NCBI GenBank assembly: GCA_963787185.1
Contig: CAWBCC010000019.1
Location: 1 to 64,000 of the forward strand
Length of the DNA stretch: 64,000 nt
DNA from: JAJXZP01 sp963787185
Lineage (GTDB): Bacteria > Spirochaetota > Spirochaetia > Treponematales > Rectinemataceae
Direction of reading: 5' to 3'
A model generated the notes under the pieces. It saw nothing but the letters and a program-made list of their open reading frames with translations. It ran no database searches and had not been told where the DNA came from. The translations under genes were made by a program, and so were the position numbers. This document shows, in pieces, positions 43,494 through 51,951 of the stretch (positions within the stretch are counted from its first letter, which is position 1; the number at the start of each line of letters is the position of its first letter).

Positions 43494-43676
43494 ATGGATA
43501 TCGGGTCGCAGGTCCTGCCTGCCGTTCACCACATCAGGTTTCTCATTTTCGATTGGTCGGTTCCGAACCTCATCATGGGGGCTGTCGTCATCGTAATCTT
43601 CTTCGCCGCGGCCTGGGCCCGTCTGCCCAAGTGGATCGAGCGCGGCCGCGAACGCGGCGCCGGGAGCGCGAAATGA
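43494..43676 (+). CDS. Small single-helix membrane protein of the cytochrome b module
   Basis: A 60-residue protein with one membrane helix (LIMGAVVIVIFFAAAWARLP) flanked by an N-terminal segment rich in His (VLPAVHHIRFLIFDWSVPN) and a basic tail. GGAGG stands seven bases before ATG 43494, and its stop overlaps the next ATG as ATGA, so translation is coupled to the cytochrome b gene. It looks like a small subunit of that complex. The His pair could ligate a cofactor, but this is speculation. No known family recognised. Confidence 0.65.
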   Translation: MDIGSQVLPAVHHIRFLIFDWSVPNLIMGAVVIVIFFAAAWARLPKWIERGRERGAGSAK

Positions 43677-44281
43677 ACCTCACCGCGAGACTGCAGGCGT
43701 ACATCAGGGAAAAGCTCACCCTCGAGGACGCTCTGCCCACGAGACTGCCGGTCTATCTCAACTCCATGGCCTACCTTTTCGGCGTGCTCACCCTCTGCTC
43801 CCTCTCGATGCTGATCCTGAGCGGCGTCGTCCTGGCCTTCTTCGGGCCGGACTGGTATCACATCAGCGCGGCCGGCAGGTTTTTCCATTCCATCCATTTC
43901 TGGGCCGCCCAGCTCTTCTTCGCCTTCATCATGCTCCATATGACCACGAAGTATTTCCTGGGAGCTTTCCGGGACGGAAGATGGAAGACCTGGATGATCG
44001 GCGCCTTGACCTTCGGGGTCTCGATCTTCAGCGGCTTCACCGGTTATCTGGCCGCCTCCAACTGGTCGGCGCAGTGGCACGCCGTATCTGCCAAGGACGC
44101 GATGAACGCCATGGGGATCGGCGCCTTCTTCTTCACGACGAATTATTCGCAAATGTTGACCATCCATGTGGCCGTGCTTCCCATCTTCATAGTGCTCCTC
44201 GTGGGGATCCACTTGCTTTTCATCAGGCACGAGGGACCGGTGAAGCCCTATCCTGCAAAAAACGAGGAGGGCCCGAAATGA
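43673..44281 (+). CDS. Cytochrome b6-like membrane protein (cytochrome b N-terminal domain)
   Basis: A 202-residue four-helix cytochrome b N-domain. Helix B carries the His pair 14 apart (HFWAAQLFFAFIMLHMTTKY) and helix D a pair 15 apart (IHVAVLPIFIVLLVGIHLL); this B/D spacing is the one found in cytochrome b6. The helix C region reads SGFTGYLAASNWSAQWHAV, resembling the Qo-side GYxLPW motif but without the Pro. It should bind two b hemes in the inner membrane and pass electrons across it. No Rieske protein or c-type cytochrome gene is nearby. Coupled by ATGA overlaps on both sides. Confidence 0.82.
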   Translation: MNLTARLQAYIREKLTLEDALPTRLPVYLNSMAYLFGVLTLCSLSMLILSGVVLAFFGPDWYHISAAGRFFHSIHFWAAQLFFAFIMLHMTTKYFLGAFRDGRWKTWMIGALTFGVSIFSGFTGYLAASNWSAQWHAVSAKDAMNAMGIGAFFFTTNYSQMLTIHVAVLPIFIVLLVGIHLLFIRHEGPVKPYPAKNEEGPK

Positions 44282-45228
44282 GCGAGAGGTCGGACGAATA
44301 TCTGCGCGACGTGCCGATGAAGCCCTACGACCTTGTGCGCGAAGGACTCATCGCCTTGGGATTTGTGGCCGCTCTCGTCGTCGTATTGGCCATAGTTTTC
44401 AATTCTCCGGACTCCCCTACGGTGCGCGGCGAAGATGTGGCGAAGAACCATCCCCTCGACTTCCTCAAGACGGCCACGGACTATCTTTCCGGCGAAAGCG
44501 CGCTCGAGACCTACGGCCCCCCCTACACTGAGGGCAACGAGAATATCCAACGGATTCTGGGTCCGGGCCCGGCGGCGATCCTCGGCGTGACCCTGCCCCT
44601 CGACGCTCAGAGGGACTTCGTCATCGCCCCCCTCGAGAAGGTCGCGGTGCTCGACAAGGATGTTGCCTCGGCGCTCTCCGCCTGGAAGGCCTCGAGCCCG
44701 GAGCGGCAGAAGGCCTGGGTCAAGGCCTATTCCGACGCTCTGGACAAGGCGCAGGAGGCGAACGGCCTCGTCAAGCTCCCCGCCGGCGACTTCGGTCCGG
44801 TGGCGGTGATGATGACGGGCATGCTCGACCTGGGCCGGGCCGGACTCCTCGAAGGCGCGCTGACGAGCGACAACAGACTTCCCTACACACTCGACAATAC
44901 CAAGGCCATGCTGTTCTTCCAGGAGGACGTCGACCAGAACGTCGCGGGCGGCTACGATATGCAGGGCACCGAGTGGGGAATAACGCACGAGGTCGGCAAT
45001 CTGCCGGGGCCATGGTGGCTGTGGCCCTACGCGATCTGGTACCAGATACCTCCTCTCACCACGGCGCCCAACGCAGACGTGATCGTCGGCACCATCATGG
45101 TTCTTTTCTTCCTTCTCCTGCTTTTCGCTCCCTTCATACCTGTGCTCAGGAGTCTTCCCAGATGGATTCCCATCTACCGAATCGTCTGGCGGGACTGGTA
45201 TGGGAGGCAGAAAGGCGACGAGAAGTGA
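44278..45228 (+). CDS. Membrane protein with large soluble insert, partner of the cytochrome b module
   Basis: A 316-residue protein: one helix near residues 22-42 (LIALGFVAALVVVLAIVFN), a roughly 200-residue extracytoplasmic part beginning with YGPPYTEGNENIQRILGPGP and one or two helices near the C-terminus (VIVGTIMVLFFLLLLFAPFI) followed by PRWIPIYRIVWRDWY. Before the last helix it has GPWWLWPYAIWYQIPPL, which could correspond to the subunit-IV/cytochrome b PEWY loop with Glu replaced. No CxxCH heme c site is present. Position and coupling suggest it is the third subunit of the same complex; function is inferred. Confidence 0.6.
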   Translation: MSERSDEYLRDVPMKPYDLVREGLIALGFVAALVVVLAIVFNSPDSPTVRGEDVAKNHPLDFLKTATDYLSGESALETYGPPYTEGNENIQRILGPGPAAILGVTLPLDAQRDFVIAPLEKVAVLDKDVASALSAWKASSPERQKAWVKAYSDALDKAQEANGLVKLPAGDFGPVAVMMTGMLDLGRAGLLEGALTSDNRLPYTLDNTKAMLFFQEDVDQNVAGGYDMQGTEWGITHEVGNLPGPWWLWPYAIWYQIPPLTTAPNADVIVGTIMVLFFLLLLFAPFIPVLRSLPRWIPIYRIVWRDWYGRQKGDEK

Positions 45229-45319
45229 CCGCTCGAGGCGCCCGACCGGACGGGCAAGGCAGACGGCGGCGCCTCATTTCGTTGCTTCGCGGACTGTCCG
45301 TGCAGTACCTTCTCACTCG

Positions 45320-46216
45320 ATGAATGAAAGCACCGCTTCGACGCCCATCCTCGAGGTGCGCGATCTGCACAAGGCCTACGGCAGGGTCAAAGCCGTCGAC
45401 GGCATCAGCTTCGCCGTACGCGAGGGCTCCTGCTTCGGTATTCTGGGCCCCAACGGCGCGGGCAAGACCACGGCGATCGAGGTAATCGAGACGATCCACG
45501 AGCCCGATTCCGGGACGATCCTTTACCGGGGCGAGCCCGTCGCCGGCTCCTTCAAGGAGAACATCGGCATACAATTCCAGGACACCTCGCTCCAGGAATT
45601 CCTGACCGTGAGGGAAACCCTCAAACTCTTTTCGAAGCTCTACCCGAAGCCGAGGCCCATCGCCGAGATCATCGCCGCTTGCTCCCTCGAAGAGTTCATA
45701 GACCGGGATAATCGCAAGCTCTCCGGGGGCCAGCGCCAGCGCATGCTCCTGGGCATCGCCTTGGCGAACGACCCCGACCTCCTCTTCCTGGACGAGCCTA
45801 CCACAGGACTCGACCCGCATGCGCGCCGCAATTTCTGGCGCCTCGTCGAGGGCATCAAAGCCCAGGGCAAGACGGTCATTCTCACGACCCATTACATGGA
45901 CGAGGCCGAATACCTCTGCGACGACATCATCGTGATGGACCACGGCCGTATCATCGAATCGGGCAGGCCCCGCGAGCTTCTGCTCAAGCACTTCGGGGAG
46001 GCCGTCATCCGCGTGCCCCGAGCGGCCGTCCCTCCGGGAGCGACTTTCAGCTGCCCGGCGGAATTCGAGGAGGGTTTCGTGGCCTTCAATTGCGCGAACA
46101 CCGACGCGAGTCTGCGCGAGCTCGTCGCCGGCGGCGTGGACCTCGCGGGGATATCGGTCGAGAGACGCAACCTCGACGACCTCTTTCTCAAGCTCACCGG
46201 TTCGGGGCTGGACTGA
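45320..46216 (+). CDS. ABC-2 type exporter ATPase
   Basis: A 298-residue ATPase of the drug/lipid exporter class. Walker A ILGPNGAGKTTAIEVIETI, Q-loop IQFQDTSLQE, signature LSGGQRQRMLLG, Walker B LLFLDEPTTGLDP and switch TTHYMDEAEYLCD are all intact. The C-terminal 80 residues are the variable tail common in this group. It pairs with the permease that begins on the last base of its stop codon. No SD is obvious before ATG 45320. The gene lies 92 bases after the cytochrome module and may be read with it. Confidence 0.88.
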   Translation: MNESTASTPILEVRDLHKAYGRVKAVDGISFAVREGSCFGILGPNGAGKTTAIEVIETIHEPDSGTILYRGEPVAGSFKENIGIQFQDTSLQEFLTVRETLKLFSKLYPKPRPIAEIIAACSLEEFIDRDNRKLSGGQRQRMLLGIALANDPDLLFLDEPTTGLDPHARRNFWRLVEGIKAQGKTVILTTHYMDEAEYLCDDIIVMDHGRIIESGRPRELLLKHFGEAVIRVPRAAVPPGATFSCPAEFEEGFVAFNCANTDASLRELVAGGVDLAGISVERRNLDDLFLKLTGSGLD

Positions 46217-47247
46217 TGAAGAAATTCTGGGCCGTCTTCGTGGCGCGCAATCTCGAGTTCTTCCGGGATAGGTCGACGCTCATCTTCAACCTGGTCTTTC
46301 CCGTAATCCTCATTCTGGGCTTCGCCTATGCCTTTCCGAGCGGAGGGGGCGCCACCTTCAAGGTCGGCCTGGTCGGCGACATGCCTGCGGCCGGCAGCGC
46401 CGAGGACATCGCCTTTCTCCATTTCAAGCACATCCAGTTCCTGCACTATGCCGATCTCGCGACTCCTCTCGACCGGCTCGCGCACGACCAGATCGATATG
46501 GTGATCGATTTTTCCGGGAACGACTATTATGTCAATGAGGCCTCTTCGAACGGCTATGTTCTCGAGAAAATGCTCGCATCCGGCAGCTCATCCGTCGGCA
46601 GTTCATCGTCTACCGGTATTTTCTCCAAAAGGACCGTGTCGGGGAAACCCATCCGGTATGTCGATTGGCTGGTGCCCGGCATAATCGGCATCAATATCCT
46701 CTTCGGCAGCCTTTCGGGTGTCGGCTTCGTCATCGTGCGTTACCGCCGCAACGGTGTACTCAAGCGATTCAAGGCGACCCCTCTGAGCGCCTTCGAATTC
46801 GTGAGCGCCCAGGTGCTGTCCCGCTTCTTCATCGTCGCGTTCCTATCGACCGTCATTTTCACGGGCACCGACCTGGTGCTCCAGTTTCGAATGGCGGGAT
46901 CCTGGCCTCTTCTGGCCTTCGTCAACGCCCTGGGCATACTTTGCATGATCTCGCTCGGCCTCGTATTTTCGTCCAGGATCAAGAGCGAAGAAGCCGCAGG
47001 CGGTATCATGAATCTCATCACCTGGCCCATGATGATCCTCTCGGGCGTCTTTTTCTCTCTTGAAGGCACGCCTCAGGCGATGCAGGTCGCTTCGCGTACG
47101 CTTCCGATCACATACTATATCGAGGCTTCCCGGGCCATCATGCTCGACGGTGCGGGATTGGCGAAGATCGCGGGCGACCTGGGCATGCTCGCCGCTATGA
47201 CCCTGGTGTTTCTGGCCGCTGCCGCCGCCTTGTTCAAGTGGGAGTAG
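46216..47247 (+). CDS. ABC-2 type exporter permease
   Basis: A 343-residue membrane protein. It has one N-terminal helix (LIFNLVFPVILILGFAYAFP), a soluble region of about 140 residues with a Ser-rich stretch (GSSSVGSSSSTG), then five helices from residue about 155 to the end, the normal ABC-2 (PF12698-like) layout. RYRRNGVLKRFKATPLSAFEF is the typical cytoplasmic coupling segment. Its TGATG junction with the ATPase gene means obligatory co-translation. Substrate unknown. Confidence 0.85.
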   Translation: MKKFWAVFVARNLEFFRDRSTLIFNLVFPVILILGFAYAFPSGGGATFKVGLVGDMPAAGSAEDIAFLHFKHIQFLHYADLATPLDRLAHDQIDMVIDFSGNDYYVNEASSNGYVLEKMLASGSSSVGSSSSTGIFSKRTVSGKPIRYVDWLVPGIIGINILFGSLSGVGFVIVRYRRNGVLKRFKATPLSAFEFVSAQVLSRFFIVAFLSTVIFTGTDLVLQFRMAGSWPLLAFVNALGILCMISLGLVFSSRIKSEEAAGGIMNLITWPMMILSGVFFSLEGTPQAMQVASRTLPITYYIEASRAIMLDGAGLAKIAGDLGMLAAMTLVFLAAAAALFKWE

Positions 47248-47338
47248 GCGTCCCACTCCGACAAGCGCCGCGACGGCATTCCGGCCGAGTCGTCTTAGCC
47301 GCCTTCAGGAAATGGACCGGCTTTATGCCATCCTTACT

Positions 47339-48268
47339 TTAGGAAAAGCAGAGCCTGAGGATGATGGCCTGATCGTAGTTGCCAAAGCCCCGGCCAAAGA
47401 TATTGAGGCCACCCACGTGAGCGGCCCCCTCCTTCACTCCTATCTTCACGCGAATGGAGTGGTGTTCCGCGAGAGCGAGGTCGGCCAGACTGACGTCTGA
47501 GATGCGCACGCCGTCTACGAAGCTGCCTTCCTCCGAGACGCTCCAGTTTTTGAGTAGTCCGTACTGCGAGCCCTCGAGCTTCCACCACCCAGGCGTAAGC
47601 TTCCCGCGCTTGTCCCCATAATCGCCGGGCGAAGTCCACATGCCGATCTCGACCATGTTGATCCAGAGGCTTATATCCGATTGCCAGTTCTTGTCCGTAC
47701 AGAGGGCTTCTGACGAAAGTTCGACGCTTATCTCGAGCCTTCGGAGTTGTTTATCCTTGTACAAGGCATTGTTCGGGAACTTGTACTCGACCCAACCTTG
47801 CTCGAACCATAGAAGCCCTGCCTTCATGCGGTCCGGGTTGAGAAATGAGTCGGGCACGTCGAGGTATCCTATGATACTTTCGGGGGAACACAGACCACAG
47901 GGAGCCGAAACCTCATAGCTCGTGAAGAGCCCTATCGGCATTTCCACTTCGATGAGGTTGTCACTTACCTGCTTCTCATCCGCATCAAAGCGGATCACCA
48001 ATTCTTCATATATGGAGCGGCAGATCTTCTGATTGCCTTTTTTCGCCTTGACGATATCTGAGTGAATAAGGCCGGCTTTCTCGAGCACGGCAACGTTTAT
48101 CGCCACGGTAGACTGCGGAATACCGAGCACTTGCGCAATTTCGTTTATGTTGCAGGCCTTTTTGTGGAGGAGGCCCAAAATGTCGAGGCGAACCTCCGAG
48201 GCGAGACCGAGAACGACATCCTTATCCTCGGCCGGGTCGATCACCAAGATTTTAGAACTGGCATCCAT
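47339..48268 (-). CDS. ArsR-type winged-helix regulator with C-terminal sensor domain
   Basis: A 309-residue regulator. Residues 15-85 form a winged helix (GLASEVRLDILGLLHKKA, NEIAQVLGIPQSTVAINVAV, LEKAGLI). The remaining 220 residues are an all-beta-looking domain with many Trp and Tyr (LLWFEQGWVEYKFPNNAL, GDYGDKRGKLTPGWWKLEG), which probably senses a sugar or glycan. It is transcribed away from the broken sugar-binding-protein gene, with 306 bases between, so it most likely controls the arabinoside operon and itself. Start 48268 has a weak RBS. Function inferred from fold and location. Confidence 0.72.
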   Translation of the reverse strand: MDASSKILVIDPAEDKDVVLGLASEVRLDILGLLHKKACNINEIAQVLGIPQSTVAINVAVLEKAGLIHSDIVKAKKGNQKICRSIYEELVIRFDADEKQVSDNLIEVEMPIGLFTSYEVSAPCGLCSPESIIGYLDVPDSFLNPDRMKAGLLWFEQGWVEYKFPNNALYKDKQLRRLEISVELSSEALCTDKNWQSDISLWINMVEIGMWTSPGDYGDKRGKLTPGWWKLEGSQYGLLKNWSVSEEGSFVDGVRISDVSLADLALAEHHSIRVKIGVKEGAAHVGGLNIFGRGFGNYDQAIILRLCFS

Positions 48269-48574
48269 GATCTACATATGTATCATCAATTTGGATATAA
48301 TACAACTACTGAATTGAACTGACGCCCAAGAATAATAAATAATTAGGGTATTGTGGACGAAATGCGTTCTTCAATTCCTGAAATTAAGCGATCTATCCCC
48401 GGTCAGACCTTATGCAGCCATAGTATGACCGAAAATCGGGTATATATCGTAAAAATAGATATTGACAACTTTCAAAAGCAGGTCATACACTTCGAGCGAA
48501 TGGGGCCGAGTATCACTCGGTTCATGGTGATCGGTGTTCCGATCAGTTCAAATCGTTTTCGTGGAGGCATATGT
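48269..48574 (+). promoter_or_regulatory. Divergent control region with a candidate promoter
   Basis: The 306-base region between the regulator and the binding-protein gene is markedly AT-rich. On the plus strand TTGACA at 48462-48467 is followed after 18 bases by TACACT (48486-48491), a plausible -35/-10 pair about 85 bases before the start at 48575. I saw no clear operator palindrome. A GGAGG lies eight bases before the ATG. Confidence 0.5.
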
Positions 48575-48876
48575 ATGAAGAAACAGTCTCGCATAGCCAT
48601 CCTCGCAAGCTTGGCACTTCTAATCCCCACTCTGGCCTTTGCACAAATTCAGGTAACGTTGTGGGATTTCATGAGCGGCGGCGATGGGGTCCGGTGGAAG
48701 CAAATCATCAGCGATTTTAACGCCAGTCAGAACGCCATCAAAGTGAACAGCACTACGTTGGTCTGGGGCGACCCCTTCTATACGAAGGTTCATACCGCGG
48801 TCATCTCTGGTCAGACTCCTGATGTGATGACCTACCACATTTCCCATTTTCCCGCCGGTCTCAAGGCAAACTATAA
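48575..48876 (+). pseudogene. Sugar ABC transporter substrate-binding protein, N-terminal part (broken by IS)
   Basis: The first 100 codons of an extracellular solute-binding protein (family 1): signal peptide KKQSRIAILASLALLIPTLAFAQ, then VTLWDFMSGGDGVRWKQIIS, VNSTTLVWGDPFYTKV and PDVMTYHISHFPAGLKANY. RBS GTGGAGG precedes ATG 48575. The frame then enters the IS3 element and ends at 48934 with foreign residues. The C-terminal part resumes at 50176. Comparing with usual family length (about 420-440 residues), roughly 70-90 residues are missing between the two parts, so a deletion accompanied the insertion. Confidence 0.82.
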
Positions 48877-48965
48877 TGAGCCCAAGAAATCGGACAGCTT
48901 AGGAGGGCTGAGTAAGGTGGGACTCCCTTCTTGAAGAAGACGAGAAGGAGGCATAGAGTTTCACC

Positions 48966-49271
48966 ATGCGCAAAAGGTACGACAAGGAGTTCAAGGCGAA
49001 GGTGGCCATTGAGGCCATGAAGGGCGATAAGACGCTCCAGGAGATAGCCACGCAGTATGAGGTTCACCCGAATCTCATCGCGCAATGGAAACGGCAGCTT
49101 ATTGAAATGGCTGCACAGCTCTTTGAAAAAGCAGGGAAGGGGAACGCGGCAGCTGAAGAGGCTGAACGCAAAACGGATGCGCTTTTCAGACAAATTGGCC
49201 AGCTTCAGGTCGAGAACGATTTTCTAAAAAAAAAGCATCGGCAACTGTACGGGAGCGAGCCGAAGTCATAG
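48966..49271 (+). CDS. IS3-family transposase OrfA
   Basis: A 101-residue DNA-binding protein with the IS3 OrfA helix-turn-helix (KRYDKEFKAKVAIEAMKGDK, TLQEIATQYEVHPNLIAQWK) and a C-terminal leucine-zipper-like coiled coil (residues 55-90). Its frame runs through a run of nine A residues at 49226-49234; a -1 slip there enters an open frame reading VIEPRHPTLSIAKQCVILGI that leads directly into OrfB. This is the classical way IS3 elements make the OrfAB transposase. GGAGG is present upstream (48947-48951). Confidence 0.9.
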   Translation: MRKRYDKEFKAKVAIEAMKGDKTLQEIATQYEVHPNLIAQWKRQLIEMAAQLFEKAGKGNAAAEEAERKTDALFRQIGQLQVENDFLKKKHRQLYGSEPKS

Positions 49272-49309
49272 AGCCGAGGCACCCAACGCTCTCGATCGCG
49301 AAGCAATGC

Positions 49310-50107
49310 GTGATTTTGGGTATCAGCCGGTCAGCGTACTACTACAAGCCGGGTCAGACCGATGATGAGCGTGATCTCGCCGTCCTGAAGGCGATTCTGG
49401 ACGTTCTCGGGCGGCGACCTTTTTACGGTTATCGCAAAGTAGCACGCGAGCTCGAGGAGCTTGGTGTTACCCGCAAGCAGGTAAGGCGAATCATGAAACG
49501 GGCCGGACTGCGGGCCATCTATCCGGGCAAACGAACAAGTATGCCGGCCAAGCAGCACAAGAAGTATCCGTACCTGCTACGGGGCAAGGCCATATGGCTG
49601 CCGAACCAGGTCTGGGCTACGGACATCACGTACATCAAGCTCGCCGGCGGCGATGTCTACCTCGCAGCCATTATCGACATCTATTCGAGGAAGATACTCG
49701 CATGGCGGATATCGAACACCCTCGACGCTGAGTTCTGCATTGCAGCGCTCGAGGAGGCAATTGCGCTGTACGGTATTCCGGCGATCTTCAACACGGATCA
49801 GGGCTGCCAGTTCACGTCTGATGCCTTTATCGCCGTCCTGGAATCGAATGAAATACAGATCAGCATGGACGGTGTGAATCGTGCTTTGGACAACATTTTT
49901 ATCGAGCGCTTCTGGAGGACCTTGAAGTACGAGGACATTTACCTCAACGACTACCTGACGGCGATCGAGCTTAAGGCCGGGATGAAGAGATACATGGACT
50001 TCTACAACGGCAAGCGCTTCCACGCATCGCAAGACTACCAGACTCCAAACGAAGTCTACGCAAGTAAGTTCCAAGAAAAAGAGAACGAAGAACTATCAGC
50101 TGCATAG
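49310..50107 (+). CDS. IS3-family transposase OrfB (expressed as OrfAB by -1 frameshift)
   Basis: 265 residues from GTG 49310, but the frame is open back to the A-run at 49226-49234 and the usual OrfB start region lies upstream, so the functional product is probably the OrfAB fusion. The HTH_21-like part (FYGYRKVARELEELGVTRKQ) is followed by the integrase core with Asp in WATDITYI, Asp in FNTDQGCQF and Glu in FIERFWRTLKYE. All catalytic residues are intact, so the element may be active. The part from 49441 is identical to the copy at the window start. Confidence 0.9.
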   Translation: MILGISRSAYYYKPGQTDDERDLAVLKAILDVLGRRPFYGYRKVARELEELGVTRKQVRRIMKRAGLRAIYPGKRTSMPAKQHKKYPYLLRGKAIWLPNQVWATDITYIKLAGGDVYLAAIIDIYSRKILAWRISNTLDAEFCIAALEEAIALYGIPAIFNTDQGCQFTSDAFIAVLESNEIQISMDGVNRALDNIFIERFWRTLKYEDIYLNDYLTAIELKAGMKRYMDFYNGKRFHASQDYQTPNEVYASKFQEKENEELSAA

Positions 50108-50175
50108 AAACAAGAGGGGAGCTTGATCCACCTTATTTATCTTCCGATTCTGTATTGACAGAAGGGCTCTCTATA

Positions 50176-50966
50176 AGGACATAACCGGGATCGACAACTT
50201 CACCGCTGCTCTCCAGAAGATCAAGGACAGGACCGGCGCGCTCCCGATGGCCCTCTCGTCGTCGCAGGATCCCGCCACGGTGTGGCGACTCTTTTATACG
50301 CTGTTCGCCCAGCAGGGGGGAACCTTCACTCCCAACGGCATGTTCAGCCTGGATCAGCTGGATACCATCGGCACCACGTGCCTTCAGACGATGGTGGACT
50401 GGACGAACAAGGGCTACATCCCGACCGCCGCTGCCTACCCGGCAGCGATCGCCCTTTTCAGTTCGGGCAAGGCCGCGTTCATGATGAACGGCGACTGGGA
50501 AGTCACGACGATGGTCGACCTCAAGAAGAGCGGCAAGCTGCCTTTCAATTATGGTGTCATGGCCTTCCCGCAGCTCTATGACAATCGATTGACCTGGGCC
50601 GATTCCCACGAGATCGCGATTCCGAACAATACGCGAAATCCCATAACCCCCGAAAAGCTCAAAGCGGTGCTTACCTTTGTCGCCTATGTCGAAAAGCACG
50701 CGATCATCTGGGCCGGCAGCGGGCACATTCCCGCATACCTTCCCGTGCTAAACAGCTCCGCAATGGCCAGGCTGAGCCCGAACAACCAGTTCGCCGCTCA
50801 GGCAGCGAAAGATGTCTATTTCGAGCCGGTAAGCACGGTGTTTGGCGTCGGCACTCCCGCATTGGACTATGTCGACAATTTCTTCTTCCCCGCGTTGAGT
50901 GGAAAGCTCTCCGTCGCGGACGCTATCGCGAAGTTCAAAGGCTCCATCCAGGACGCGGCCAAGTAG
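50176..50966 (+). pseudogene. Sugar ABC transporter substrate-binding protein, C-terminal part (broken by IS)
   Basis: In frame after the IS: KDITGIDNFTAALQKIKDRT, then LFYTLFAQQGGTFT, YPAAIALFSSGKAAFMMNGD and a C-terminal helix-rich part ending FKGSIQDAAK. This is the second half of the family 1 binding protein begun at 48575. If the IS were simply removed at the ACTATAA junctions the two halves would read in frame, but about 70-90 residues usual in the family would still be lacking. Without a signal peptide this part cannot reach the periplasm, so the transporter downstream lacks its own binding protein. Confidence 0.82.
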
Positions 50967-50981
50967 GGACTGGATTTCAGT

Positions 50982-51007
50982 GAAGGCCCCGCACAAGCGG
51001 GGCCTTC
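50982..51007 (+). terminator. Intercistronic hairpin after the binding-protein gene
   Basis: GAAGGCCCC, loop GCACAAGC, GGGGCCTTC: a nine-base perfect stem 16 bases after the binding-protein stop and 38 before the permease ATG. There is no T-run after it. In sugar ABC operons such hairpins usually stabilise the upstream message and let only part of transcription continue to the permeases. Confidence 0.6.
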
Positions 51008-51045
51008 ATGTATGGATCAACCCAGTCGTTCAACGGGAGAGCCAG

Positions 51046-51951
51046 ATGACTCCATCCTCCGCAACCATCTCGTCCTCGCATGCGGCGCTCAAGGCACGAC
51101 ACCGTCAATGGCGAGTGGCGCTCAGTCTGCTGGCGCCATTCGCCATTGTGTACATCATATTCTTGATCTATCCGACACTTCGCGTTTTGACGCTCAGCTT
51201 TACAGATGCAGACATCGCCGGTGTTGGAAAGTTCATCGGCCTGAAAAACTATGCGCACTTGATAAGGGATCCTCTGTTTTGGGCCTCACTGGGCCACACG
51301 CTCTACTTTATGCTGTTGTGCGTCGTCCCGAACACGGCCCTGGGGCTTGTCTTCGCCATGCTCCTGGTCAGGCTTCACCGGGCACGGGGGCTCGCACAAG
51401 CACTGTTCTTTATGCCCTATATACTGCCGGTCAGCGTCGTGACTGTGATATGGATCTGGATGTTCGACTCCAGCTATGGCGTCTTCAACTACATTCTGCA
51501 TACTAAAATACAGTGGATCCAGAACGCGTCATGGGCGATGCCGAGCGTCGCGTTCGTGACGATATGGTGGACCGTCGGATTCAATATGCTTCTCTTTATC
51601 GCCGGCCTCGAAGCCATTCCGAAGGAATACTACGAGGCTGCTGCGTTGGATGGGGCGAGCGGCGGCTTCAAGGTATTTCGGTATATCACCTGGCCGCTCC
51701 TGTGGCCGGTCACCTCTCTCGTGCTCATCCTGCAAATTCTCGCTCAATGGCAAATATTCAACCAGGTCTACCTGCTTACAAACGGCGGCCCCGCCAATAA
51801 GACGCTGGTCGTCCTGCAATATATGTACGTGCAGGCCTTCCAGAACGGCCGGGGAGGCTACGCCGCGACGATTTCTATCGCGCTGTTTATACTCATACTC
51901 GTGACATCGGTATTCCAGGTGCGTTTCCTGAGGGTGAGGAACGATCGATGA
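51046..51951 (+). CDS. Sugar ABC transporter permease (MalF type)
   Basis: A 301-residue six-helix permease. Helix 1 is RVALSLLAPFAIVYIIFLIYP; the ABC coupling (EAA) loop reads YYEAAALDGASGGFKVFRYI near residue 205, close to the canonical EAAxxDGA. LFFMPYILPVSVVTVIWIWM and LAQWQIFNQVYLLTNGGP are typical for oligosaccharide permeases of this family. GGGAG precedes ATG 51046 by six bases. It forms a heterodimer with the next gene product, with which it overlaps by four bases. Expected substrate: arabinose or arabino-oligosaccharides, from the downstream arabinofuranosidase. Confidence 0.87.
   Translation: MTPSSATISSSHAALKARHRQWRVALSLLAPFAIVYIIFLIYPTLRVLTLSFTDADIAGVGKFIGLKNYAHLIRDPLFWASLGHTLYFMLLCVVPNTALGLVFAMLLVRLHRARGLAQALFFMPYILPVSVVTVIWIWMFDSSYGVFNYILHTKIQWIQNASWAMPSVAFVTIWWTVGFNMLLFIAGLEAIPKEYYEAAALDGASGGFKVFRYITWPLLWPVTSLVLILQILAQWQIFNQVYLLTNGGPANKTLVVLQYMYVQAFQNGRGGYAATISIALFILILVTSVFQVRFLRVRNDR

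Larger units (their letters stand above)
48872..50175 (+). mobile_element. Complete IS3-family insertion sequence
   Basis: About 1.3 kb with orfA, an A-run frameshift site and orfB. The right limit (50175) is where this copy and the one at 1-735 diverge. The left limit is set by an imperfect inverted match, TATAxxGAGCCC, at 48872 and in the complement of the right end. An inner alternative is TG at 48877 with CA at 50160, whose ends share AATCGGA in register and, further in, TAAGGTGG. No clean target duplication is seen, in line with a deletion in the host gene. Confidence 0.85.

Noticed and set aside
47238..47256. GTGGGA/TCCCAC inverted repeat at the end of the ABC-2 permease gene as a terminator
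   Set aside because: Only six paired bases and no T-run; too weak to call.
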